DNA of 64,000 nt from assembly GCA_003612395.1 (NCBI GenBank), contig RAYQ01000020.1, forward strand, positions 29,040 to 93,039. The letters are read 5' to 3'. The notes beneath the pieces are model-generated. The model was given only the letters and a program-made list of their open reading frames with translations. It was not told where the DNA came from and did no database searches. Positions 35,497 through 44,793 of the stretch are shown here, one piece after another (positions within the stretch are counted from its first letter, which is position 1; the number at the start of each line of letters is the position of its first letter). The translations under genes were made by a program, and so were the position numbers. The DNA comes from Parablautia intestinalis (GTDB lineage Bacteria > Bacillota > Clostridia > Lachnospirales > Lachnospiraceae).

Positions 35497-36894
35497 TTAT
35501 TCGGCCGAACTTCCTTTTACTTCCTCCTGAGCTGCCTGCATACCTGCTGCAAACTCTTCCGGTGAAGTAGTTCCTGCAATCAATCCCTGAAGCAGTTCAT
35601 AGTGAGCTTCAATAGCTGCACCCTCAAGGAAGGTATCCCATGCAAGCACATAGCCGTCTGCATTTTTGATCAATTCCTCCACCTGACGCAGAGTCGGACT
35701 TACTTCGGATTCATCTACATCCACCTTCCAGGCCGGCAGTGAGTCACCAATCTTGTATGCTTCCTCGGACATATATTTTGTAATGCCTACTGCAAATTCG
35801 TATGCCTCCTCCGGATGAGCCGTATTGACATTAATCATCATCATGTCAATTGCGCCGCCCGAAAAGCTATTGACACCGCCCTTGCCGCCTTCTACCGTAG
35901 GCATGGGAACCGCCTTTACAAGACCCTGGATCTCATTTTCTTCACTGTCACAACCGGAGGAAACCCAGCTTCCGCCATAGTACATAGGCACCAGTCCCAT
36001 ATAAAATTCTTCCTGCGACTCCTCTGAGCCAAGTCCCATTGTTCCATCCGGGAATGCCCCTGCTTCATTAAGTTCGCACAAAAGTTCCGCAGACTTTACA
36101 ATTCCTTCTGTATCCAGAGTTTCTTCTCCCATAAGAGCCTTGTTCATATACTCAGCGCCTTCCGTACGTACAGCAAGCGCATTCTGAATCATGCCAATGT
36201 GCCAGCCGTCTTTTGCACCAAGCACCATAGGGGTTACACCTGCTGCCCGGAAGGTTTTTACTGCTTCAAGCAGCTCATCAAAGGTTTCAGGAATCTTAAC
36301 ATTATGCTCCTCAAATAATTCCGTATTGCAGAACAGCGCGCCCGCCCATTGCTTAAGAGGTAATCCATAGGTTTTGCCATCGTAAGTTCCATAAGTTAAA
36401 GTTCCGTCAAGAAGCTCATCCTTTGTCCCGTATTTTTCCATTAAGTCATCCAGAGCAAGAACCACCCCTGCATCCACGTAAGCCTTTGCATATCCGCCGC
36501 CCCAGCACATAAACACGTCTCCCTGTGCGCCGGTGGCTGCCGCTACCTTCAGCTTATTATTCTGATACTCTACCTCCTGTGTTGCCACAGATTCAATATG
36601 GACATTGGGATGTTCTTCTTCAAAAAGCTCTACATAATTATCAACAATTGCGCCCATCTCCGCATCCGGCCAGATATGCCAGAATGTCAGATTGATCTCC
36701 TCGCCAGAGTCTGCGCTTTGCTCTGCCTCCTGCGCATCTTCGCTCTCCTGTGCAGGTTCTGTTTCCGTAGCATTTTCCCTCTCCTGTGCAGGTTCACCTC
36801 CCGAACCTGTATCATTTCCTGATGAACCGCAGCCTGCCAGCGACATAACCATTGATCCTGCCAGTATAATGCCTAATAACTTTTTAAGCTTCAT
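35497..36894 (-). CDS. Sugar-binding lipoprotein of ABC transporter
   Basis: 465 residues. Signal peptide MKLKKLLGIILAGSMVMSL with lipobox LAGC, then an acidic low-complexity linker of about 45 residues that contains a doubled PAQE-type unit. A family 1 solute-binding domain follows, starting INLTFWHIWPDAEM. Aromatic-rich pocket motifs (YYGGSWV, LPLKQWAG) suit carbohydrate. Captures the sugar outside and hands it to the two permeases downstream. Surrounding genes suggest an amino-sugar-containing oligosaccharide. Confidence 0.92.
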   Translation of the reverse strand: MKLKKLLGIILAGSMVMSLAGCGSSGNDTGSGGEPAQERENATETEPAQESEDAQEAEQSADSGEEINLTFWHIWPDAEMGAIVDNYVELFEEEHPNVHIESVATQEVEYQNNKLKVAAATGAQGDVFMCWGGGYAKAYVDAGVVLALDDLMEKYGTKDELLDGTLTYGTYDGKTYGLPLKQWAGALFCNTELFEEHNVKIPETFDELLEAVKTFRAAGVTPMVLGAKDGWHIGMIQNALAVRTEGAEYMNKALMGEETLDTEGIVKSAELLCELNEAGAFPDGTMGLGSEESQEEFYMGLVPMYYGGSWVSSGCDSEENEIQGLVKAVPMPTVEGGKGGVNSFSGGAIDMMMINVNTAHPEEAYEFAVGITKYMSEEAYKIGDSLPAWKVDVDESEVSPTLRQVEELIKNADGYVLAWDTFLEGAAIEAHYELLQGLIAGTTSPEEFAAGMQAAQEEVKGSSAE

Positions 36895-36928
36895 ATCTTT
36901 TCTCCTTTACTTTTTCATATTTTCATCC

Positions 36929-36945
36929 TGCCGCTTTAAGCGGCA
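36929..36945 (-). repeat. Short hairpin TGCCGCT / AGCGGCA
   Basis: Perfect 7-bp stem with a 3-base loop between the kinase stop codon and the binding-protein gene. It may act as an mRNA processing or stability element that allows more binding protein than kinase. Confidence 0.45.
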
Positions 36946-36961
36946 TAAACGACCTGAATAA

Positions 36962-37966
36962 TTATAATCTGTCAGATTTTTTTTCTAATCTTCTTGTTGG
37001 AAACTGCTTACTTGTTTCTTCCATCTTTTGATAGATTGCCTCCGGTATTTCTCCATAGACGCTTTGCAGTCCCATAACAACCGCCCCCATTACCGGTTCA
37101 TACACAGCCTCCATCACATTGGCCCCGGGAATTTCACGCAGTATTTCTTCTTTCACTTCCCTTTGGAATTCCTGAAATTTGCACTTAAAAATACTTCCCG
37201 ATAATACAATATCCATCTTTTCCCCGGAAATCCCCATTTTCTTTGCACGGGCTGTCAGATACCCTGCAATCACTCTGCCGTAATCTTTCCAGATATCCGC
37301 TGCCACTTTATCTCCGGCGCAGGCTTCTTCTTCTATTATCATGGGTAAGCTTAAATAATCATTTCCTGAGATTTTTCCCTTTACCCGCATGAAAAGCAGC
37401 TCATCCACCGTTTCCGCCTTAAAATTCGTAAGCAGTCTTTTGGTAAGTCCCGTTTCCGGAATCAGGCCCATGTGGGAATCAAATACCGCCTGTACTGCCC
37501 TTTTTCCAAGACTCCATCCGCCCTGATATTCATCTGGGATGTAAAATCCATAGGCAAAGCATTCGTCATCATTCTGCACGGCACAATTAAGGCCTGAACC
37601 CGCACACAAAATCCCACAGCATTTTTCTCTTGTGGCCGCCCGCATGGCAATGATGCTGTCATTTACCACTTTTACCTTTGCCTTTGGGAAATGCTTTTGT
37701 ATGCTTTCTTCCAGGAGAGCAGATTCGTAATCCCAATCTATTCCCGTCAGTCCTCCTACTACCGTAGCCACATCCTGAAAGGCTCTCTGGCAACAGCCAA
37801 GGGCTTCCCTGGATGCCTCCAGTATCGCCTCCAAGGCATATTCCAAACCGTTGCTGGAATGACAGGCTCCATAACTTTTTCCCATGCCAAGAATTCTTCC
37901 ATCGCAGTCCGCCACAACAGCATGGGTTTTACTCCCTCCCTGATCAATTCCCAAAACGTATTCCAT
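36962..37966 (-). CDS. BadF/BadG-type ATPase, probable N-acetylglucosamine kinase
   Basis: 334 residues of the ASKHA fold. Phosphate-1 motif GIDQGGSKTHAVVAD, connector and phosphate-2 region GILCAGSGLNCAVQ, adenosine motif DIVLSGSIFK. This family includes mammalian and bacterial GlcNAc kinases. Placed between the GH4 glycosidase and the sugar transporter, it most likely phosphorylates a sugar released from the imported glycoside. GlcNAc is favoured by the deaminase further down; the exact substrate is inferred. Confidence 0.85.
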   Translation of the reverse strand: MEYVLGIDQGGSKTHAVVADCDGRILGMGKSYGACHSSNGLEYALEAILEASREALGCCQRAFQDVATVVGGLTGIDWDYESALLEESIQKHFPKAKVKVVNDSIIAMRAATREKCCGILCAGSGLNCAVQNDDECFAYGFYIPDEYQGGWSLGKRAVQAVFDSHMGLIPETGLTKRLLTNFKAETVDELLFMRVKGKISGNDYLSLPMIIEEEACAGDKVAADIWKDYGRVIAGYLTARAKKMGISGEKMDIVLSGSIFKCKFQEFQREVKEEILREIPGANVMEAVYEPVMGAVVMGLQSVYGEIPEAIYQKMEETSKQFPTRRLEKKSDRL

Positions 37967-38027
37967 ATGATCTCTCCCCTCCCTTCTTCATATAATCCAC
38001 AACCTGCGCTCAGCAAATTTACAGCCT

Positions 38028-39296
38028 CTATTTTTCAAAAAACTGTGGTAAATATTCTTTGTTTGCCTCTAAAAGCTCCGGTACCAGCTTCTCTACATAT
38101 TCCCATTGACGCACCAGAGGATGGGCTAAAAGCGCCAGCTTCATCTTTCTCACATCCCCTTCTACCGCTGCTTCCACTGCCAGCTGTTCATAATTTTTCA
38201 CGGCTGCAATCAGTCCCCAGCACATTTCCGGAACCTTTGCCACATGCAGGGGCTGCATGCCAGTTTTGTTTACCAGACATCCCACTTCCACCACTGCGCT
38301 ATCCGGCAGGAAAGAAACCGCACCCTGATTGGGAACATTTACCACCATTTTGGTGTCCACATTGTTGTAGACCGCATTTACAAATCCCATGGCAACCTCA
38401 GAGTAGCCGCCCCCGCCGCGCTTTGCCAGAGCTGCCGGCTTTTCACAGTTATTTTCATCCGCATATGCGGCAAACACTTCTTTTTCCAAATCCTGTACAT
38501 ACTCTCCTCTGGTCTGAGGCGCTTTTTTGCATTTGGCAACCTTCTCATTCGTATGGAAATACCACTGAAGATAAGGGCTTGGGATAACACCGAGCAGCTT
38601 AATCAGCTCCAAATCCACATCATCATTTTCAGCTGCAATTTTAAGAAATTCCTCTTCCGTAACCGGGCGGCCGTTAATGGTAATGTTGCTGATAAAATTC
38701 ATATGGTTTAAGCCCACGTAATCGTACTGCACCTTTTCATAAGGAATTCCCATAGCACGCTTTGCCCACATCTTGGGGAAAATTCCTCCTGAGCAGAAAC
38801 CTGCAATATTGGCTTTCGTGTAGCGCGTCACAGCTTCTGTCACCAGCCCGGTAGGATTGGTATAGTTAATCAGCCATCCTGTGGGAGATAATTCTTCCAT
38901 CCTTCTTGCCACATTCAACATCACTGGAATGGTGCGGAATGCCTTCATCATTCCACCTGCGCCTGTAGTCTCCTGCCCTACAAGATCATACTGAAGAGGA
39001 ATCTTTTCATCTTTCACCCTCTGTTTATTTCCACCCACCCGAATCTGGGTATCCACAAAGTCCGCTCCGTAAAGCGCCTTGTCCAGGTCGGTAGTGCTTT
39101 TAATCTCCACATCAAGCCCCAGCTTTTGGGAAAACCTTTTGCAAAAGCCCTCCATAATTCCAAGGCGCTTTTCATCAATATCGTAGAGCATTACCTCTCT
39201 TACGGGGAGCTGCTGCTTTCTCATCGCCATCTCATCTAGCAGCTCCGGCGTATAGGAGCTCCCTGCACCTACAATTGTAAACTTCATTCCGTCCAT
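38028..39296 (-). CDS. GH4 glycosidase (6-phospho-glycosidase type)
   Basis: 422 residues. N-terminal NAD-binding GAGSSYTPELL, then NYTNPTGLVTEA, the metal-ligand Cys in AGFCSGG and His in GLNHMNF. All are typical of GH4, which uses NAD+ and Mn2+ in a redox-assisted cleavage, often of phosphorylated disaccharides. AGGAGG 9 bases upstream fixes the ATG. First structural gene behind a LacI-type operator. The transporter is ABC and not PTS, so the substrate may be unphosphorylated or phosphorylated later by the kinase next door. Confidence 0.9.
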   Translation of the reverse strand: MDGMKFTIVGAGSSYTPELLDEMAMRKQQLPVREVMLYDIDEKRLGIMEGFCKRFSQKLGLDVEIKSTTDLDKALYGADFVDTQIRVGGNKQRVKDEKIPLQYDLVGQETTGAGGMMKAFRTIPVMLNVARRMEELSPTGWLINYTNPTGLVTEAVTRYTKANIAGFCSGGIFPKMWAKRAMGIPYEKVQYDYVGLNHMNFISNITINGRPVTEEEFLKIAAENDDVDLELIKLLGVIPSPYLQWYFHTNEKVAKCKKAPQTRGEYVQDLEKEVFAAYADENNCEKPAALAKRGGGGYSEVAMGFVNAVYNNVDTKMVVNVPNQGAVSFLPDSAVVEVGCLVNKTGMQPLHVAKVPEMCWGLIAAVKNYEQLAVEAAVEGDVRKMKLALLAHPLVRQWEYVEKLVPELLEANKEYLPQFFEK

Positions 39297-39317
39297 TTTT
39301 CATATCCTCCTTCGTTT

Positions 39318-39331
39318 GTGTATCGTTCCAC
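39318..39331 (-). promoter_or_regulatory. LacI-type operator upstream of GH4
   Basis: GTGTATCGTTCCAC, centred on CG, 22 bases before the GH4 start. It matches 12 of 14 positions of the better palindrome upstream of the LacI gene (40640-40653). The 266 bases between here and the LacI stop hold no ORF; the operon promoter should be in them. Confidence 0.6.
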
Positions 39332-39597
39332 ATTTTGTAAAAAGAATAAACAAGGTCCTTTTTCCTTGTTATAAATTACCTTTTATACTAATCCTCCATG
39401 CTTCCAACAGCCCGCAAATTTTTATGCATTCTGTGTATGTATAGCGCTAAGCCCAATCAACGGTTGTCAGGATCTGCCTGCTGCCTGTTAATCTTTCATT
39501 TTTTATATAGCACATAAAGCCAGTCTCCCGCGGCATTCGCCGCGACAGAACCAAAAGCCTTTAGCTGCATTCCCATCCGCCCCACCCATTGCTCTTT

Positions 39598-40605
39598 TCA
39601 GGTAGTCTCACGGACAATCAGTTCCGGTCTTAAGACAATCCTCTTTCTGGACGTTTCCGGATCATGAATCTGTTCAAGAAGAATCTCCGCCGCCTTCTTC
39701 CCCATCTCATAAAGAGGCTGACGGATGGTCGTTAACTTCTTAAGCTCTCTGTCTACTCCCCAGAGCTTATCATCGTCAAAGCCCACAATCCTGATATCTT
39801 CCGGAATTCGTATTCCCACTTCCCCTAAAGCAATCATTCCTCCAATCGCTGTATTATCAGCTCCAAAATAAATCGCTTCCGGCAAAGCTTCTTTTCCGTT
39901 TTTCTCCAGAAAACCCTTCACAGCTGAATATCCTGCATCAACGCCATATTCATCACATTCTATTACTGATTGGTACCTGCTTAACCCGTGAAGTTCCATA
40001 GAGATAAGATAACCCTGCCATCTGCGCACAGACGCCTTGGTACCCTTGGCCCCTGTTACGTGCATAATCCGCCGGCAGCCTCTTTCTACCAAATGATCAA
40101 TCGCCAGTCTGGAACCATAAGTATTATCTACAAGAACATTATTTACATTGGCATCCTCTACTTCGTTTTCCACCACTACAAAGGGAAAATCAAGCTGGGC
40201 GCGCCTGCGAATCAAATCCGCATCATCCAGGTCGCTCCCATAAATAATTGCTCCGTCAGTTGTTCCGTTGCTGAAAAAGTCTATGTAAGCTTCCTTTTCT
40301 ATTCTGTCATTTCTACCGCTGCAAAAGATTACCCGGAAATTATTTTCCTTAACTTTGTCCTCCACACCTTTAATGACATCGAAAAAATACTGCTCCGTCA
40401 GGGAATCCAGGATCATGCCGATTAAATTCGTCCTTTGCAGTACCAATGATCTGGCAATTGTATTGGGTTTATATTGAAGCTCCTTCATGGCTTCCGTAAT
40501 CCGTGTTCGAGACTCCGGCCCGACTCCTGACTGATTATTAAGCACTCTGGAGACCAAAGTCTTGGAGACCCCGGCCCTTTTCGCCACATCATATATCGTT
40601 GCCAT
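39598..40605 (-). CDS. LacI/GalR-family transcriptional regulator
   Basis: 335 residues. HTH and hinge TIYDVAKRAGVSKTLVSRVLN at the N-terminus and hinge helix KPNTIARSLV, followed by a periplasmic-binding-like ligand domain with VGFDDDKLWG near the C-terminus. The ATG at 40605 has AAGGGGAAAAGC upstream. It very likely represses the downstream GH4-kinase-ABC operon and itself through the matching operators at 39318 and 40640; the effector is probably a breakdown product of the imported sugar. Confidence 0.92.
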   Translation of the reverse strand: MATIYDVAKRAGVSKTLVSRVLNNQSGVGPESRTRITEAMKELQYKPNTIARSLVLQRTNLIGMILDSLTEQYFFDVIKGVEDKVKENNFRVIFCSGRNDRIEKEAYIDFFSNGTTDGAIIYGSDLDDADLIRRRAQLDFPFVVVENEVEDANVNNVLVDNTYGSRLAIDHLVERGCRRIMHVTGAKGTKASVRRWQGYLISMELHGLSRYQSVIECDEYGVDAGYSAVKGFLEKNGKEALPEAIYFGADNTAIGGMIALGEVGIRIPEDIRIVGFDDDKLWGVDRELKKLTTIRQPLYEMGKKAAEILLEQIHDPETSRKRIVLRPELIVRETT

Positions 40606-40639
40606 GCTTTTCCCCTTTCCCTTGAGCACAATATAACAT

Positions 40640-40653
40640 GTGTACCGTTACAC
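40640..40653 (-). promoter_or_regulatory. LacI-type autoregulatory operator
   Basis: GTGTACCGTTACAC, a near-perfect palindrome with the central CG typical of LacI-family sites, about 35 bases before the regulator's start. Confidence 0.65.
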
Positions 40654-40691
40654 GTCAAGTATTTTTTGTCAAAATTTTAATTTCACCCATC

Positions 40692-41357
40692 CTATTTGAC
40701 AGCAAGCAGGTAACTTTCATCAATTCTTTTACATATTTCTTCCGTCCTTACACAGTTATCAAGAATAATTGTATACCAGCTTTTCTTGTTCATATGCCAT
40801 CCGGGAAAGTAACGCCTGCCATCCACAATTTCCCGGATGATTTCCGGCTGCAGCCTCAGATCTATAATCTCCACAATTTCATCTGAAGGTAACCCCAGCT
40901 TTTTCCTTGAAATTGTCAGTATAACCCCATACCATTTTCCGGTGTCTTTCCTTCTCCAAACCGCATTACCCGGGGATTTTTTCCATAAAAACTCTAATTC
41001 GTCATGATACTGCTCCCTGATATATTCTATGATTTCTTTTGACTGCTTCCACCGAAATATATCAGGGTCATAACATTTCTCCGCAATATCCGCAAGCGCT
41101 TTTTGACAGACGCACTTTACATCACCGATAAAGCCTCCGGAAGCGCTTTTTATCTTGTAGAGCACATATTCCTCACCGGTATCCTGTTCTATCAGCGAAG
41201 TATTCACTTTACCTGAAGCATCAACCGTCACATGAAGTATAAAATTTCCGTTCATCACCGCTGTGGTATATCTGTATTCATCAAAAACTTCTTTAAATCC
41301 GTAAGCAAGGAGCTTAGACCGATTCAGTTTTCTGTGCTGGAACATTTCTTCAAACAT
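40692..41357 (-). CDS. MmcQ/YjbR family protein
   Basis: About 221 residues. The C-terminal 110 show the YjbR fold: SPGNAVWRRKDTGKWYGVIL, DLRLQPE and PGWHMNKKSWYTIIL, a double-wing DNA-binding-like domain of unclear function. The N-terminal half (MFEEMFQHRK, LLAYGFKEV) has its own beta-rich module that occurs with YjbR in Firmicutes. The ATG at 41357 has AAAGGGA upstream; longer readings overlap the phosphate transporter's end. No partner gene. Confidence 0.8.
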   Translation of the reverse strand: MFEEMFQHRKLNRSKLLAYGFKEVFDEYRYTTAVMNGNFILHVTVDASGKVNTSLIEQDTGEEYVLYKIKSASGGFIGDVKCVCQKALADIAEKCYDPDIFRWKQSKEIIEYIREQYHDELEFLWKKSPGNAVWRRKDTGKWYGVILTISRKKLGLPSDEIVEIIDLRLQPEIIREIVDGRRYFPGWHMNKKSWYTIILDNCVRTEEICKRIDESYLLAVK

Positions 41358-41394
41358 GTGCAAAATCCCTTTGTATTTTTTATGATTTATCTTC

Positions 41395-43146
41395 TTATAA
41401 ACATTCGAGAGAATACTTGCCGGCATATGCCCTGAATTTCTGCTTAAAATCCTCACTGTCGTTTCTTATGTTGCGAAGTGACTCATGGATATTCATATTC
41501 TGATGCGCCATGTCAATCACACATCCGGCAATATTGGAACAATGATCCGATGTCCGTTCCAGATTGGTCAGTAAGTCTGACCATATAAAGCCCGCATCAA
41601 TGGAACAGCGGCCCTGCTGCATGCGGAAAATATGACGTGTACGCATCTGTTCCTTTAACTGGTCAATCACCTGCTCTAACGGTTCCACCATAGATGCCGC
41701 GGTAAGGTCATTCTCCAAAAAAGAGGTGAGGGACAAATCCAGAATTTCATTTACCGCCGAGATGATGATTTGAAGCTCAGACACAGCATCAGCCGTAAAC
41801 ATAAGTCCCTTTTCCTGCATTTCCTCCCCGGACTCTAAAAGATTAACCGCGTGATCAGAGATCCGTTCAAAATCACCTATCATCTTCAAAAGTTTTGCTG
41901 CCTGTGCGCTGTCCTGCCCGCTGATTTGCTTTGCGCTTAATTTTACAAGATAGGTTCCCAAAATATCCTCATAGTAATCTGTTCTTTCTTCCTTCCTGCG
42001 GACAGATGCCGCAAGGTCCGGCACCTTGTCAGGCAGATAAGACAGGCTCTCTTTTAATGCGCTTACAGCAGTTTTCGCCATATCGGCTGTCACCTCATAG
42101 CAGCGCTCCAAGGCAATAGACGGCGTGGAAAGTAAGCGTTCATCCAGCTGCGAGTATGTCTCCGGCTGCTTTGCATCGGGTACAAGACGGTTTACCAGCT
42201 TTTCTAAAAAGCCGGACAAAGGCAGCATCAGAATTGTACATAAAAGATTAAAAACAGTATGCGCCACGGCAATTCCGAGCAAAGATGCGGACATATCTAA
42301 AAATGGCAGACTGAAAGTGGCTTTTATCAGCCAAAAGACCATAAGCCAGACTATTGTTCCAATCACATTAAACGACAAATGCACCAAAGCTGCCCGCTTT
42401 GCATTTTTATTGGCCCCCACTGATGAAATCATGGCCGTTACACAGGTTCCAATGTTCTGCCCCATGATAATTGGAACTGCAGCGCCGTAGGAGACCTGTC
42501 CGGTTACGGCCAGAGCCTGCAAAATACCAACCGAAGCGGAGCTGGACTGAATGACAGCCGTAAGAATCGCCCCTGCCAGCACACCCGGAACCGGATTTTG
42601 GAACATAATAAAAAGACTTTGGAACCAGGGAATATTTCGCAGTCCGGCAACTGCTCCCGACATAGTCTCCATCCCGAACATCAGCGTGGCAAATCCAAGC
42701 AGAATCATGCCGGTATCTTTTTTTCTGTCATTTTTGTAAAACATATAGAAAACAATGCCAAATACAGCCAGAATCGGTGTAAAGGAGGCCGGCTTAAGAA
42801 GCCGCACAAACATATTACTGCTTTCTATGCCCGCAAGACTTAAGACCCACGCAGTCACCGTTGTGCCAATATTCGCTCCCATAATGACATTGATTGCCTG
42901 CTTCAATGTCATAAGTCCTGAATTTACAAATCCGACCACCATAACCGTTGTGGCCGATGAGCTTTGAATCACTGCGGTGATGCCAAGCCCTGTTAAGAGC
43001 CCCGCCGCCTTGTTTGTCGTAAATTTCTCCAGAAGCTGCCGGAGATTTCCTCCTGCCCGGCGCTCCAAAGCCTGCCCCATTATGCTCATCCCGAATAAAA
43101 ACAGGCTTAAACCGCCGATTAGTGTAAGTACATCAAAAATATCCAT
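41395..43146 (-). CDS. Na+/phosphate cotransporter family protein with PhoU domain
   Basis: 583 residues. Two inverted membrane repeats each carry the QSSSA signature (QSSSATTVMV and QSSSASVGIL) and GxNIGT loops (GANIGTTVTA, GQNIGTCVTA), as in NptA/YjbB. The last 230 residues form a helical PhoU-like regulatory domain. Imports or exports phosphate with Na+. Monocistronic, with no pst or pho genes near. Confidence 0.93.
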   Translation of the reverse strand: MDIFDVLTLIGGLSLFLFGMSIMGQALERRAGGNLRQLLEKFTTNKAAGLLTGLGITAVIQSSSATTVMVVGFVNSGLMTLKQAINVIMGANIGTTVTAWVLSLAGIESSNMFVRLLKPASFTPILAVFGIVFYMFYKNDRKKDTGMILLGFATLMFGMETMSGAVAGLRNIPWFQSLFIMFQNPVPGVLAGAILTAVIQSSSASVGILQALAVTGQVSYGAAVPIIMGQNIGTCVTAMISSVGANKNAKRAALVHLSFNVIGTIVWLMVFWLIKATFSLPFLDMSASLLGIAVAHTVFNLLCTILMLPLSGFLEKLVNRLVPDAKQPETYSQLDERLLSTPSIALERCYEVTADMAKTAVSALKESLSYLPDKVPDLAASVRRKEERTDYYEDILGTYLVKLSAKQISGQDSAQAAKLLKMIGDFERISDHAVNLLESGEEMQEKGLMFTADAVSELQIIISAVNEILDLSLTSFLENDLTAASMVEPLEQVIDQLKEQMRTRHIFRMQQGRCSIDAGFIWSDLLTNLERTSDHCSNIAGCVIDMAHQNMNIHESLRNIRNDSEDFKQKFRAYAGKYSLECL

Positions 43147-43308
43147 AGATTTTCTGTCCCTTCAAATCTTATTTACCTTCAAACTTTCTTCTATGAACTT
43201 ATTTTATCTAATGTACACCAATTCTATTATCAAAGTTTTGTAAAATTGTTGCAAAATTACAAAACTTAATTATATAATTTTTTCTTCTCTTTTCGTTTGC
43301 AGTTGCGG

Positions 43309-44592
43309 CTATTTGGATAATTGTAGTGATACTCTGCCATGTTTTTTTACATCCAAAATTATAAATAAAACAGCCAGAACAGGAACAACAAACTCCCTGT
43401 GAACAAAATAATGATGAATATAAGAATGTGCAGCCGCAAGCATATGGCAGAAAGGATATAGTGCTACTATGGCAGATGGAATGCTTCTGCGGATCCAGGT
43501 AAGAGACGGCTTGGATTTTATCGAAACTATCACCGAAAATATAATGCCTCCGATAATTAATAATAAGTAAGCAGGTTCTATATAATGAGAAAGGTTCCTT
43601 CCTATTCCGGCTGCTATTGTCATTTCCTCTCCCTCAACTTTTCCGACATTAAGCATAATCATTATTTCATCATATGCATCTTTAAAAACATTCATATTGG
43701 TGAAAAGTGATGTAAGCGCCCACTTACAAAAATACATTCCAAAGTAACCTGTAAAAAACATTACCGAATGCAGAATTACATACATCATTCTCTTTTTTAC
43801 ATCTGTTGTATCAGAAAAATAAAGCAAAAAAAGTAATGGCACACTTAATGCCGCAATAGGATATGTAAGAAAATCAAAATATGCCACAAGCATTCCGACC
43901 ACCTGAAAGAAAGCCAGACATTGCTTCCTGGTCAGATAGTCCTCATCAAACTTTCCGGAATATACTAAAAACAGAATCGATAGAAGAATACTGAAATATA
44001 TGGATGCATTTTGAAAATTAAGTGCCGTCACCAAAGGATTAATAATTAGCATTCCTATTGCAAAGCACACAGACAAAGGAGTTTCACTTTTCTTTACAAA
44101 CCCGATAACTATCATCAGAAGTAAAATCGACTGTACGAAAAAATAAATAAGATGTATATCCGCAATATTAAAAAATATAAGCAAAGGCTTAAGTATCACA
44201 AGATATCCATGCCAGTACCGGGGATACTGTATATATTCGACCCGGGTTTCATCCTCACATGTATAATCATCAATCAGCGTACCCCCCTCAATGTGACGCC
44301 GGGGAACAAGCAGTACATCCGAGACAATACTCTCTGACAGTGGACATATAGCTTCTGAAAGCATGATATTATCAGTATACATACTTAAGCGGGTAGATTT
44401 ATAGCCATCCACTAACGTGTAACTTCCAGAATAAAAATCTGCATTTTCAAAAACATGTTCTTTCATTTTTTCTCTTGGGAAAGAGTAAACCAGCAGCAAC
44501 GCAAAAAAACCAGCTCCGGCACATATCATCAACAGCAAAACAGATTTTAACATTATGGTGAAATACTTATCATCTTCTTTAAATAATATCAT
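43309..44592 (-). CDS. Multi-pass membrane protein, glycosyltransferase-like topology
   Basis: About 427 residues: one N-terminal TM, a large extracytoplasmic loop (about 45-130), then some nine TM segments with short loops. The loop contains DDYTCEDETR and YPRYWHGY. The layout recalls GT-C type membrane glycosyltransferases, but no acidic DxD-type motif in the first loop is clear. A variant of the first ATG at 44628 exists; 44592 has a better purine-rich leader. Function not established. Confidence 0.5.
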   Translation of the reverse strand: MILFKEDDKYFTIMLKSVLLLMICAGAGFFALLLVYSFPREKMKEHVFENADFYSGSYTLVDGYKSTRLSMYTDNIMLSEAICPLSESIVSDVLLVPRRHIEGGTLIDDYTCEDETRVEYIQYPRYWHGYLVILKPLLIFFNIADIHLIYFFVQSILLLMIVIGFVKKSETPLSVCFAIGMLIINPLVTALNFQNASIYFSILLSILFLVYSGKFDEDYLTRKQCLAFFQVVGMLVAYFDFLTYPIAALSVPLLFLLYFSDTTDVKKRMMYVILHSVMFFTGYFGMYFCKWALTSLFTNMNVFKDAYDEIMIMLNVGKVEGEEMTIAAGIGRNLSHYIEPAYLLLIIGGIIFSVIVSIKSKPSLTWIRRSIPSAIVALYPFCHMLAAAHSYIHHYFVHREFVVPVLAVLFIILDVKKHGRVSLQLSK

Positions 44593-44726
44593 TTTTCCCG
44601 CACCTTTCTTTTTTATCTGATAAATCATTACCTATTTCCTGCAGCTTCACAATGATAGGTTAAAATTAAAGTGAGCCCATTTAGTACTTTGCACTTTCTG
44701 CAAAAGTCAGTAAGAAAAAGTTCTCA

Positions 44727-44764
44727 CAAAAGACGCATACATGTACTCATATATGCGTCTTTTG
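44727..44764. terminator. Perfect 13-bp hairpin after GH42 gene
   Basis: CAAAAGACGCATA / TATGCGTCTTTTG with a 12-base loop. A-rich on one side and T-rich on the other, so it can terminate in both directions. It lies 30 bases beyond the GH42 stop codon on the minus strand. Confidence 0.7.
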
Positions 44765-44793
44765 AAAACAAATAATGCATAAATGTGGCAACA

